Shown here piece by piece: positions 23,301 to 34,847 of a stretch of 64,000 nucleotides of DNA. A program made the translations under genes and the position numbers. Position 1 is the first letter of the stretch. Each line of letters starts with the position of its first letter. This stretch comes from Xylaria sp. FL1777. Its lineage: Eukaryota > Ascomycota > Sordariomycetes > Xylariales > Xylariaceae. The stretch lies in NCBI GenBank assembly GCA_022578965.1, contig MU400638.1, positions 1 to 64,000 of the forward strand, in the 5' to 3' direction. The notes beneath the pieces are model-generated. The model made no database searches and had not been told where the DNA came from. It saw only the letters and a program-made list of their open reading frames with translations.

Positions 23301-24870
23301 ATAATGGGTTGATGCCGGCAACAGCTTTTTGAAGGGTTCGAACTCTGGTCCACCTATGTACGATGTACAATGTGGTGCACAACAACCTTAGTGTACGCAT
23401 AAGTGACTATACATGTAAGTATCTGCATACGTAAGTTCCGATAATCAAGCTCCTATATTCTAATACCGACCTGGTGATGTAGTGTATGTATGCTACACTA
23501 GATCCTAAGGGATCCAAATTCACGGGTGAAAGGCGAGCAGTTGTTGCGCGGGGCGAGGAATAGAGTGAGAATTTTCCCCCAGCAAAAGGCTCGAGCTCTC
23601 ATCGCCGGCCAAAATCATTAAGAAATCCCTGCTACGTAAGTTAGTACATACTAGTGTAGTAGTAAAATCACGAAGATCACCCGACGACTCCCCTGCCGGT
23701 GGAACGCAGAGCCCTGTCATCTGTACTTACTCATAGGTACCTCGGTAGTGTACTAGTAGCCACGGTTTGTGTTCAACAGTACCTATTGTACATGCACGTG
23801 CAGGGGTCCTACGGCAACCTCTCGTGAGCTAATTTACGTTTCTATTTCCGGGCAAATATTGAAAATGCGGGCTAATTTTTATGGCTACATCTAATGCATG
23901 GCCGGCGCCTATGATCACAACCCCCATGCAAGTATTTTGCAACGTTCAGCAAGAGGTGCTATTTTTGAATTTGCCCTTATTGTCATCATCACTCCGGGCT
24001 AATTATGAATATTCGTATGACCGTCGAGTACCGCCAGTGTATACACCAGATCTACCGGTACTTACTGCACTCTGCTGATAATGACGCCGTTGGAGTAGGT
24101 ACAGGAGCTGGCTCCGCTAAGGATTTCTTTGGTTACTTATTGCGAGGCAACCCTGGCTCGAGTCCAAAATCCATGTATTCCCGAGCGAGTTCTTCCTTTT
24201 TGCATACCACCTTTGCAGTCTTCCCCCGCACCCCGATGTACGACATCTTTCATTACCAGAAGCGCAAACTGCGCGGTACCTCCTACGCATAGGTAATAAT
24301 AGGTATCTAACCACCATAATCGACCAGGCGGTGCAGCATTACCGAGAGGACGAATTGAAGCCAGGGTTAGGTAGGTACCATTGATGGCAACGCCTCATAG
24401 CTACATACTACGTAGTAGTTACTTATTTCTGTTCATCTCGACAGTAATAATGGATGACTTGTTCGACGACTGCGCAACGTGGTTGTGACGGCGCAAGGCG
24501 TCAAAATTGCCTCATACAATGTAGGGATTTGTGAACCTCTTGTCAAAGGATTCCGGTGAATACCATGACATGTAGAATCCTAGACCGGAGTTGTCGTTTC
24601 CATCGTACTACATGTACGTGTTAGATAGGCATAAGCTCTACGTATCTACGTAGTCTGTCGGTGTACCATTTTTGCGCAACACACTTACACCCCCAGACCA
24701 GCCACATCAGAGCATCAAAGACAAGCCACCCACGGCTCGCATCAATCCCGTCGTTTCCGTGGTTCCGGGAACAAAAGTTTTCAGATGATATCGAGCGCAT
24801 TGACGGCCACCGGCACCCAACTCTCCAAGCCCATCTTCCTCCCGGGCCAGGATCACCAGATCAGTGCCAT

Positions 24871-24896
24871 GCCCTGCCCTGCCCTGCCCTGCCCTG
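24871..24896. repeat. GCCCT pentanucleotide microsatellite
   Basis: Five consecutive GCCCT units followed by G, in gene-free DNA. Confidence 0.9.
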
Positions 24897-26417
24897 TGCT
24901 TCTTCCATCCTAGTATACCTACACTATGCGTAGCTTGTCGTCGGAAGTCAGCGTAAGGCAAAGCCACCAATTGCGCCAATTGTCCCGCGGCAACTAAGCT
25001 TTGCCGTGTGCGGCTCATGATCCGAGAAATTAGGTGATGACAAATTTCGCCAGATTCGGCTACTGTATAGATAGCCTACTGCGTAGTATACCTGGGTTAG
25101 TAGCTTCGTCACTGTGATATGTGGAGAGCTCTATACCGTAGGTCAACATGGAATCGCTACGCCAAGCCTATCTCCATGTACGCAGTATGCTAGGAACTAT
25201 ACAAGGGAGTATCTACAATACACTAATCTTCAGCCGTTCATGTCGGGACTACTAACAAGAATGCTTTCGTGAAATCCTTAATCCTTCCGACCTGGCCGAC
25301 ACTGCAATAAAGAGATACAAGAGGCTCGCACTTAAATGACAACGGTCGAAGGTGCCACTAGATTCTGGTCAAGCTTCATCCATCCATCCATAGATACTTG
25401 TTACTAGCCCCTGCTAAAGTGTGGCTGAGAAACTCATGCCATGTGTGTACTCATGTGACGGTCGTCCACAGGCCGCTTTCGCAGTTTCATTGGACCTCAA
25501 CCCAAAATTGAAGTGCGTGCGCCATGAAAGGACCAGTCGTATTGTGATAACCAGACTGGAGTACCTACTCCAGTTGCACGAGGATTATCAGAAACTTCAT
25601 AGTTCGTCATGATCATGCAACGTGGGTAGAAGCGGTCAATTGTACCACGTCCGAGCACCGCGTACCGGCGGCACGAATATACTGCGAAAGGTCACCGTGT
25701 TTTTCTTGAATTGAAGGTGAGCAAGCATGCGGAAAGACTCGGTGAAGCTCACCTCCAGTTCTCAGCTGCAGATGCCACGCCTTGGACATGCACGATGTGG
25801 TGGAGTAACTCTCGAGCTACCCTAGGTACGGTAATGTACAGTAGTTACCCGTTACTGCAGTGGCAAACCGTACACTACTAGATACCGATGCGCAACTGTC
25901 GGGGCTAAATTGACATGAGATACCGAGGACATTATCCTTGGATGCCTATATCGAACTTTCCAGTGTACAGTAGCTACACGCACAGATTTACAACATCGGC
26001 GCAATTGTAATTGTCACATTGCCCATGGAGATACGTCACGAGTGCGAAAAGAATTTTTTCTGATGAATCAGATATCTACTTCATACTGACCCAGCTCCTT
26101 CATCCCTGGACGCGAAGATGTGTACACTACTGTACATCATGTGCGTCGGTTTTGGACGTCCAAGACCAACCAACTAACCCCCCCTCCCCTGTCATTGGGT
26201 ATCAAGCGACACCGGAGCTAACCGGTGAAGCCTCTCAGATCCGGACCTTAGCAGCAATACACTACTGGTTTGTACATAAGGGGAGTGAAACAGGACTAGC
26301 CATGCCATGGACTGTACTGAGAGCCCACGAGGCGTTCGGCGTGGAGTTTTTGGTGTGAGTACCTCGAGATGAGATGCCTCGGACACAATGGCACAATGGG
26401 CTACCGGCATCACTATA

Positions 26418-26441
26418 CTATACTATACTAGTATAGTATAG
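26418..26441. repeat. Perfect 24-bp palindrome
   Basis: Two exact inverted half-sites of CTATACTATACT centred on ACTAGT (between 26429 and 26430). It could extrude a cruciform or simply be a TATAC microsatellite in inverted orientation. Confidence 0.85.
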
Positions 26442-27896
26442 ATACATAGTATGCACACTAGTCGTTAGTATGCCAAGAATACCCGTCAAGGACCGTTTTA
26501 CTGAATACGGAACCTTCAACTATATTCCTAGTCGCGAAATCGGACCGTTCCATATCTTAACTAAATCGCAAAAGATCCTTTGATCTCCGTAAGACTATCA
26601 CTCTTCAGGAAAGCGAGGGTCTCGTGCAGCTATTGTCTATAGTCATAATAGTCATAATTGGCTACGGATTCCCGCTGCTAGTGGTTATCAGATGCTGAAT
26701 TGGGCAGCTTTCGAGAAGACCGGTAAAGGTCTGCTATGCAGAAGACCAATCCGCTCTGGCGACAAGTGTCACGAGCAAGGCGTTAGTTTTACTGGACTTT
26801 GTAGAGATACGAGTCAAGTGTCTCAAAACACAGCCATTCTAAAGCCGTTCCAGAAGCAAAGGCAACGAGGGCGCCGAGGTAGTAATCCATGAAACAAGCG
26901 CATCTACGCAGTATGTAGATAGCATGATATTGGTGAGCATGCATAGACAACCCCGAATTCCCTATTTCGGGTTTCCATATAGCTCCTATATGTAAGTATT
27001 GCTGACAGTATTACTCAGTCTTAGCCGGCCGGGTTAAGCCCAGAAGTTAAGCCCACCTACCTATACTAGTGTGAATATACTACACCACCCGTCTTCCCTT
27101 GTCGCCCAGCATTTAGCGCATGGATACATGGATAGACTGGCTTGCTCAATACCCTGGCGATAGTGCCGCTGGCGTGGACGTTGCTGAGTGCGAGTACCGT
27201 AGAAGTCTACACTATCATCTTCACGCCTATACTGACCGACTTTGCGACAATCATTCGCTTTCCCTTACCGCCTCTACATGGACTAGGTCATAACTACACA
27301 TCATAAGCGGCTAAAAAGTACTACCGAGCAAACTGGCATGTTCGGCAAACGTGAAAAAGGGTACCAGATATTCGGGGTCACCACGTCGTGCGCCGTGTGC
27401 CCCTATTCGGTGGATAGGGCAACTGTTGGTGCTCGGTCGTGAGGCCTTGCAGCTGGTGGCATCGGCATGTTGGCTGTTGGATGTGCGTGGCTGGTTTATA
27501 CTGCGCCGTCGCACACGAAAGAGAGCAGACATGGTTCCCATACTGACGGATCGGGCTGGTACGCTGAGGAAAACAACCGTTCAAGGGTCACACCCGACCC
27601 TTGTCTTCTCATGGGCGCTTAAACAACAGCTGTTTCTGGGGTCCCAAAAGGTCTTTTCGGCCAATCAGGCGAGCAAACTCCTTGGCTCCATGCACTCCTG
27701 TTCTCCTCACTTTTCTCGTCCAACCACGGTCAATCCTCCCATCGTCCCCTCACCGTGGTTGGTTAGCCGTTGGCCGGCGCACTCGGCCTCAGGATGCTTC
27801 TGCTCCGCAGTGCAATCGGCAAGTGCTATTCTTAGTGGGAGAGCAAGAGTCGTAGGTGACTTGATGTGGGTGATTCGTGCGCTGCAACGCTGCCAC

Positions 27897-27940
27897 AGCA
27901 TTGTCCCAGCATTGTCCCAGCATTGTCCCAGCATAGTCCC
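27897..27940. repeat. 11-bp minisatellite, four units
   Basis: AGCATTGTCCC is repeated three times exactly, followed by one copy with a T-to-A change. It lies about 340 bases upstream of the SAM/PH start codon. Confidence 0.9.
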
Positions 27941-28283
27941 AGCAGCTTAGAAACAAATCAGATCACAGACTGCCTCTATCACACTATCCCCTCTTGGACA
28001 CATGTGAGAAACTACAACCGTGAGCAGGCTCGATACACCTTACTTCTTACACCTCTTACATATACTATCCGCGGGTGCCCGTAAACTCGTCTTGGCTTGT
28101 CTCTCCCGTTTTTGCAACGTTGAATTGGTCCTCCGGGCACCCATAGCAAGCTTTTCTTTTTCCATCGTCTTCCTAGTCATCCCGTACTTCATATATATCC
28201 GTGTCTTTGATTATAGAAAAAACAGCAGCACGCCGGCGACGGCAAGATTACGATTGCGGAATTTCCTTTTACCTATATCCAAA

Positions 28284-30939
28284 ATGGTACGTGGGGTATT
28301 GTGAATAATCATAGCAGATTACTCAGATTTCTGGTGGTGACTAACGGGCTATCTTGTTAGAATGCGCAGGCATTTTCCTTAAGCGAGCGGTCGCATTATC
28401 AATTGCGAGAGAATAGATTTCATGGTTCCTACTTGGGTTTGAAAGATCCTGAGTACCGTCCAGTATCCATAACAACAGAGATTGTAGACACGGATTGGGA
28501 TGAGGACGAACTTCTTAGCGAGATAGAAGATGACTACGCAAACTCGCCTCGGGTGAGCTTAAATTCGGTAAGAAAGACCGCAGATATGGATCGTTCATAG
28601 TCCCGTATTAACACGAACATTAGACCAGCCAACAAAGCGCAACAACATTATCATCCTATGACGAGGCACAAACGCCGAGGTCGAGCCGGACTCGAGAGGC
28701 GTATCCCTATGACTTCGACTCGTCGAGGCCAGTCGAGGGACCGAGAGGACCACATCTATTCCGGTCATCCGTGGCCTCGCTGGATTATCAGGAAATTCTC
28801 TCCTTGTCGCCGATAACGCCCAAGACGGCCAAACCGTACGATGCGGACTTTCGGCAACCCTTCGTTCTCGATCCCCTACCTCGCTCTCGAGGTACTCCCT
28901 CTCAGTTCACTGATGAGGCACTAGACCCGGTTAGCTTGGCGATGTGGTCACCACAGAAGGTAGCGCAATGGATGCTCAATGCCGGCGTCGAACCTCTCGT
29001 TGCGGAGAAGTTTGTTTTAAACGATATTAACGGCGCTATCTTAATCACGCTGAAATTCGAGGACTTAAGAGAACTCGACATCCAATCCTTTGGAGTACGA
29101 ACAAAAATATGGGAAGAAATCCACGTCCTCCGAAATCCCAAAAAGGTAGCACCAAGACCAGAAACGCCAATTGAAGACGAAGAGAGCAGGGAGGTGAGGA
29201 GGGAGAGGCGGAGGGTCGAGAAGGAAAGGGAGGAGCAGACTGGCCACCAAGAACGCTCAGAAAGTTGCGCGCGCTCAAGAAGTGTAAAGCGCAGCAACAC
29301 CAGACGGAATCCAGCTCGTGAAGATGTGATCTCTCCTCTAGAGTCGGTGTCTATTGTTGGTATCGAGCAAATGATTCCAGAACCACATCACTGCTCCAAG
29401 GGCGAGAACTGCAAAACGTATAAGAAGCGACAGCGGATGATCGAGGCGTTCAAGCAAGATCACCCCTTCGTAGACATGGACAAAGGCGGAATCATCATGG
29501 TGGCCGGCGACCCAGGAAACCCTGAGACGGCGCCGGCACTGAATCGCCCTTCATCCACCGAGGCACTACGTCCCATGTCAGATGCTGTGACTTCAGTGGT
29601 GGCCTCGTCAGATGTCCTTGGCACTGCCATGGCTCCTTTCCAGTATCTGCAAGAAGCCGCACTTCGTAATCTGCAAACACGAGATCCTCAAGATAATGTG
29701 CGACAGTTTCTAAATTTCCAACACCAGGACAAGGGACCAAACACGGACGAGGTCCCGCCAACACCTCCATTCGAGCTATACCCCGGGCGGGCACCGCATG
29801 GAGGTCTACGGGCGCTGCCCAAGCTCTCCATCCCCGGGCAGCGGCAGACAGCTCAGAGGCAAACCCAGCAGTTAAGACCGTCTAACTTACAGGAGGAATT
29901 CGTTCCTTATGCCATGGACAGGGCCGAGGCCCTATCTCCCGACTTAATGACACCTACAGCCCCTTACCGCTTCGGAACCCCCTTCTCAGACATGGACGTC
30001 CCCGTCACAGCGGTGCCGTTGGGACCAGTGGCTCGAGATGCATCGCAGTCGGTTCCTCCCGACATGGGCTACCGGGTCGCACCTATGTCGCGGTCCCGAG
30101 CTTCCCACCGTCCCTCCCTACAGATCATGGCGCCGGTGAAAGAAGACGTATGCTCACCCACCAACAACACCATACAAAGTCACGACATCGCCACCACCCC
30201 ACGTCGGCGGCCATCCCTTTCCCCCAACTCTTACTCACCCACCAAGCAGGGCTCCCCGCCCAAGATACCCTCTCGTCCACAACACCCCCTCCAGGCCCCG
30301 CCGCGTCCGCAATACCCATGGTCCCAGCCCCAACAACTCGCGGCAGCAGGCACCGCCGCCACCGAGATCAAGGATGCCGAAGGCATCTCGTACCAAGGGC
30401 CGGTGAAGAAGCGCAAGACGCGCATGCTGCGGCACGAGTGGCACGACCAGTACGCCGTGCTGAAGGGGACGCGGCTGGCGCTGCACAAGGACGCCGCGAA
30501 CCGCGACCGCACGCTCGAGTGCATCGACATCGACGACTACGCCATCGCGTGCTCGTCGCTGTCGACGACGTCCAAGCTCAACGCCGCCTTCAAGGCCATG
30601 AGCATCACGCGCGGCCACAAGAAGTCCAGCTCGGCCGCGTCCTCCGACGACGTCGCCGCCTTCAGCTTCCAGCTGATCCCCCAGGAGCCCGAGGGTAGTA
30701 AGCGTGGCGTCGGCGGCGTCGCCAGCCGTCTGCGCAAGAGGGAGTCCACGAGCATCACCGGCACGGGACCCCTCACGGGACCTCTCGACGGCGCCTTCAG
30801 CGCCACCGGCAAGACGCACCACTTCGCCGTCCGCAGCCGCGACGAGCGCATCGATTGGATGCGCGAGCTGATGCTCGCCAAGGCGCTCAAGCAGAAGGGC
30901 GAGGGCTTCGAGGTCAGCGTGAACGGCAATATGATATAA
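28284..30939 (+). CDS. SAM- and PH-domain scaffold protein
   Basis: Predicted 841 residues from three coding exons: 28284-28286 (the ATG alone), 28361-28567 and 28624-30939. Introns of 74 and 56 bp both keep phase 0 (donors GTACGT and GTAAGA, branch points CTAAC and TTAAC). The acidic N-terminus is followed by a SAM domain at about 176-241 (WSPQKVAQWMLNAGVEPLV to FGVRTKIWEEIHVL). A long Pro-rich, disordered middle leads to a PH domain at about 655-830. The PH domain begins QGPVKKRKTRM and WHDQYAVLKGTRLALHKD and ends FAVRSRDERIDWMRELMLAK, with a low-complexity insertion in the middle. SAM plus C-terminal PH recalls the Boi1/2-Pob1 cortical polarity scaffolds, but no SH3 domain is seen. A role at the plasma membrane in polarity or exocytosis is inference. 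An alternative acceptor nine bases downstream (28370) would shorten the N-terminus by three residues. Confidence 0.85.
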
Positions 30940-33303
30940 ATGCCGTTCTCTTCCTTCCTCTTTTTTTTTTCTTTTTTTTGGAAACACACTTCTTACTCTC
31001 ATCTCCTCTCTTATCGCGCTTGCGTTCTGCAAAGTATTATACGGCCACCTATCTCTTACGGGGATCCACACCTATGCATCTTTCCTTTTAACTCTGTTCT
31101 CTTTTCGTCGTCCTTTTTCTCAAATATCCCCCTCCTTAGCTTAGCTTTTTTTTTCGTTATTCTTCTTTTTGTCCCTTTCTCCCTTCTGCTTAATCTTATC
31201 TACTGAGTATGCGCTTTTGATATCCCGTTTGATTTTTATTACGCGAAGAACACAGCGAGCCACCTATTTTTGATTTTGGTTAAGTTTTTTATTCTTCTTT
31301 GTCGAGGCGGTCGATGGTGGATGGTGGATGGTGGATGGTGGATAGTTGGAAGGATGACATGAATGGAATTTGGAAAAATGAGGTGTGATGAGAACGAGGG
31401 ATGAATGAATGGATGAATTTGAAAGGAGAGGATGATGATATGCTATAACCACCACACTCATTAGCGCTGCATTATGCTTTGGGTAGTTAGTGTGCTGCTG
31501 GATGGTCTTTTGGCGGTGATTTGTTTTGACAATTAACAACTAGTGAAACGAGAATGATATATCAAAACATATTGCGTCTTATAAACGATTCCTTACCGTG
31601 TTATTATTTATTTTGTGTCGCCAATTGCTCCGTAACTAGATAAGACGCTTGTTTTATAATATTCATCACGCCATATCTCCAAAGAGTTTATTAAAATCTT
31701 AATTAAAATCTTCCCGTGGAATAGTTGGAACGTGGTAGATGATGTATTGCAGAATAGCTGACAGTCATTTATGGCTAGCTCGGTATTGTCTATCCCTCAT
31801 GGTTCTCACTAGTCCTATGTAACCAGTGATTTCTTGAGATCTCACAAAGCTATCTAGTACATTCGTAAATGTTGTGTCTCTTATAATACTAAATAATCAT
31901 AAACCTGAGCTACTCTGTAAATGTACTTTTCCCTATAACTCAAATAGGAGTATGGATAGACTAGTTCATTAAAACGGGAATTCTAGACAAGAGTAATATT
32001 GTAATCAATATAGAAACAAATAAGAGGTGATTTTCTTTTAAACAAGACTAGGGGGTACGCGGTATTTGAATAGAAGCTATAAAAATTCAACTTTTTGTTT
32101 ACGGCATGTTGGAGTAAGCTGTTAGGTATTTCGTCCAGATACTTAAAGCCATGATTCTATATATTTACGCCTTCAAGTTTCACCCTTTGGAGTAGATCGT
32201 ACCAACACCTACAACAGTCAGCCCCTTGCGCCAATGAGCACATGAAGATACAGTATAGTGTGACAGAATACTATGTGATGAAAAAATCGTGCTTCACCCA
32301 CTAATATGTTACTACCGTGGCAAGCACGACGCCTTCACAACAATGGCATGAAATTTTATTTGTTACACTATTAACTACGTCTTTTTGATATACATATCTT
32401 AGCTTGAATAATTGGCGTTACAGGAAACTGAGTTAACCTTGTAAGTCTTCTTAGGTGCTTACGTCGAAGATAAGATTGGAATCGTGACATATACGCCACA
32501 TATTAGATAACACATTAATGTTGTCTAAAAAGACGGCAAAACCTCTGCGCAATCTTTAGTAGGGCTATGATATCAATTATACCTGAAGTGAGGGCTGAGT
32601 ATACTAGTTATCTCGTTAGGGTATAAAGCTTATACTATTCAGTATACTAATAAGAATGTCTACTAGCTTGGGGAAGGTATAAGTTATAGTAATTATGTTA
32701 CTGAAGTTGAATTCTATCGAATTAGTTCTCTGTCATTCTCAAGATCGTAAGATTGTTTGACCGGAGCATCATTATAATCATAGCTAATAGAATATGACAG
32801 CCTCGTTATACACCCTACATAATACCTAAAACCGTCAGTAATATATTAGTTAACGCTATGCCAATGGCGATTTCCACCATGGGAGTAAAATCCAGTAAGC
32901 TATTTTGAGAGATGCTACCTAGGAGCCTAGCATACACTCCATGGTGCTTGCTATAAATAATTTCATCATGGTAAACGAACTTGTCTTCAACTGCTCTAAT
33001 TTGCGTTCGTGAAACCTCTTACAACTGAAAGTACTAGCAGAGCTATACCACGTAGCTTGAGTACAATGAAGCTATAACAAAAACCGAAGGGAGTTGAATG
33101 GATGCTTGGACACTACTCCTCTAGCTAGATTCGTAGTCCTGTCAACGTTAAGAAGATGAGATCATGGCAAATGTTGTTAATATGTTTTTTTTGTACAGAT
33201 TTGCAGCTTTATATGGCACAATAGCTTCCCCCACCGTCTATTTCGGGAACAAAGCTGGCTTGATTATCTTACAGCGGGTATAACGCCCCCCTTTATTCTT
33301 CTT
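30940..33303. other. 3' region and A/T-leaning gene-free DNA
   Basis: Pyrimidine-rich 3' untranslated sequence of the SAM/PH gene fills about 30950-31200 (several T-runs). It is followed by a 7-bp minisatellite and then about 1.8 kb of A/T-leaning DNA without open frames or repeats that I can recognise. It also contains the 3' end of the minus-strand mitoribosomal gene at the right edge. Confidence 0.5.
31313..31340. repeat. 7-bp minisatellite, four units
   Basis: Four exact head-to-tail copies of GATGGTG, in the presumed 3' region of the SAM/PH gene. Confidence 0.9.
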
Positions 33304-34277
33304 TTACCTGAAACTACCTCGTTGGGGTATAGCTAGACTTTCCACCTTCTGCCAGTCGATGGCCTCCCACCACTGCTCTAAGTAGGTCCCCTTTCCTTTA
33401 ATGCCATAATCACCTAGCCAGACGTGTTCCCAAGTATTCAGACACAGAAGAGGGGTGACGTCGGTGCCGCCTGGGGCCTGGTGGGTGAATTGGCCGCCGG
33501 TGTTGCCGGCGCCCGTCTGCGCTCGGTCGTAGAAGCCGCTGACTGTGGTTCGGTCGGCTGACGACGTGTTCCAGTCGACGTTCTGGCGCCGCCAATGCGC
33601 TGCCGTGTAGGGCGACCCGGCCAAGTATGTAGCTAGGACGCGCAGTTCCAAGGACTGCGCGTTCTTGACCAGCCACACAAAGCCGGGGCCGAACATGGCA
33701 CTTGCAGTTGTCAAGAGCTCAAGCCGCAGCGTCTCGATAGAGCTGAAATTCCTCTCCAACTCTTTTTTTAGCCTGGGCGGAATCCTGTTCTCGGATGGCT
33801 CGAGCTCGATTTTGTCCTCTGTCTGGCCTGTCGGACGCTGTTTCTCGACCATTTCATCGTACAGCGTTTGTAGGTTTAATAGCTGCTTGAAGAAGAAGTG
33901 ATTGTTGTGTGACATGGAGGCATAGTTGAAGATGGCGGCTTGTGCTGGGTTGCGGGCTGCGCTTTTGAGGATGGTTAAAGCGTCCTGGTGCTCGTAGTCG
34001 GTTCCTGTCAGGATGAACAATCAGCCCAGACAGACATATACGGCCGCAATAGCTAGAGGACCTTACCGGCTGTCATGAAGTTCAGCTTTTCTGTGATGTG
34101 CTCCATATACTGTGTCCAGGCCATGGCGTAGCCAGCCGGGCTCAGCACCCCCGGTACCTGCCCGTGCATTTTAAATTGGTCGAGTTCGGGGACCGTATGG
34201 AATGAGTGGGCGAAGGGCGAAGTCCGCCGCCGCAATAAGGCGCCGGCCCGCGGTATCCTTAACCTGGGACGCAGCAT
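33304..34277 (-). CDS. Mitochondrial small-subunit ribosomal protein of the Fe/Mn-SOD fold (mS42/mS43, Rsm26/Mrp1-like)
   Basis: Predicted 303 residues from exons 34277-34067 and 34004-33304. The 62-bp intron has a GTAAGG donor and a CTGACAG acceptor. The N-terminus is Arg-rich with no acidic residues (MLRPRLRIPRAGALLRRRT), as expected of a mitochondrial presequence. The rest follows the iron/manganese superoxide dismutase layout. An N-terminal helical hairpin holds ASMSHNNHFFFKQL. The C-terminal alpha/beta domain has FGPGFVWLVKN, then LLCLNTWEHVW and WWEAIDWQKVESL. Where active enzymes have Asp in the DVWEHAYY motif this protein has Asn (LNTWEHVW). The first metal His region is also replaced, so it should be non-enzymatic. 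Family knowledge: two such proteins sit in the head of the fungal mitoribosomal small subunit. I cannot decide between mS42 and mS43. Many databases label such genes simply as superoxide dismutase. Confidence 0.83.
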
Positions 34278-34847
34278 GGTGATGTGTGGTTATTTGTCGC
34301 CAATCCGAAGTGTCAGTGTAATAACGGACCTCGAAATGCTATATGGGTCTGTACTTTTTTCTGGCTGTCAAGCGCGATTTTGATTGGTTGGATTGTAAGT
34401 AACCTGGAAAATTGGTTTCGCCGAGTTAGTACCGGAGGTACCTATCTATTTACTCCAGTATTCGGACAGCCGGAGGTGCAGGGAGTAGACGCCTATAATA
34501 TCCACCTAAACTGTTCCAGCTAGGGCACGTAAACCTTAACTACACGTAGGGGGACATCCACCTGCAATCATTGGGAACTTTTGATGGTTAAAAGAGCCGT
34601 TGGTATTCTTCAATTTATCCTCATATCCCACATATAACTCACAAACCTGTAATAACTCGGGGGTATGTATAGTACAGCAATTCCTGCGCCGTCCGATGCA
34701 GCCGTTCGTTTGTAATGCCAAGAAGAAAGAAGTTCAAGCAAGTAAAGTATACCCATGGGAGCCAAGTGATCGCCTTAATATGCCGTGATCATTACATTAT
34801 TGTCATCGTGAGATTTCCTAGCCTCGTCCCCGACCCTCGGGTTGCTC
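34278..34847. promoter_or_regulatory. Mitoribosomal gene promoter region
   Basis: This 570-bp spacer lies between two minus-strand genes. It holds the presumed promoter and leader of the mS42/43 gene and the 3' region of the next gene. No element is recognisable. Confidence 0.45.

Larger units (their letters stand above)
20323..28283. other. Gene desert of about 8 kb
   Basis: The left edge carries the TF promoter and leader, and the right edge (from about 28000) the promoter and leader of the SAM/PH gene. Between them I see no gene with domain, codon or splice support. The longest frame (27351-27950) has no family features. The sequence is rich in short palindromic words (CATAC/GTATG, GTAC). 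It carries seven of the eleven TACTGCGTA/TACGCAGTA copies: 23185, 23192, 23224, 25077, 25179 and 26905, with near-misses elsewhere, plus small tandem repeats listed separately. There is no sign of RIP-type base bias comparable with 37-44 kb. Confidence 0.5.

Noticed and set aside
23326..23352. tRNA-like internal B box (GGTTCGAACTC)
   Set aside because: The flanking bases do not form a T stem or acceptor stem, and no A box lies at the right distance.
27351..27950. 199-codon plus-strand frame
   Set aside because: No domain, unlikely composition, overlaps an 11-bp minisatellite at its end, and an opposite-strand frame is equally open.
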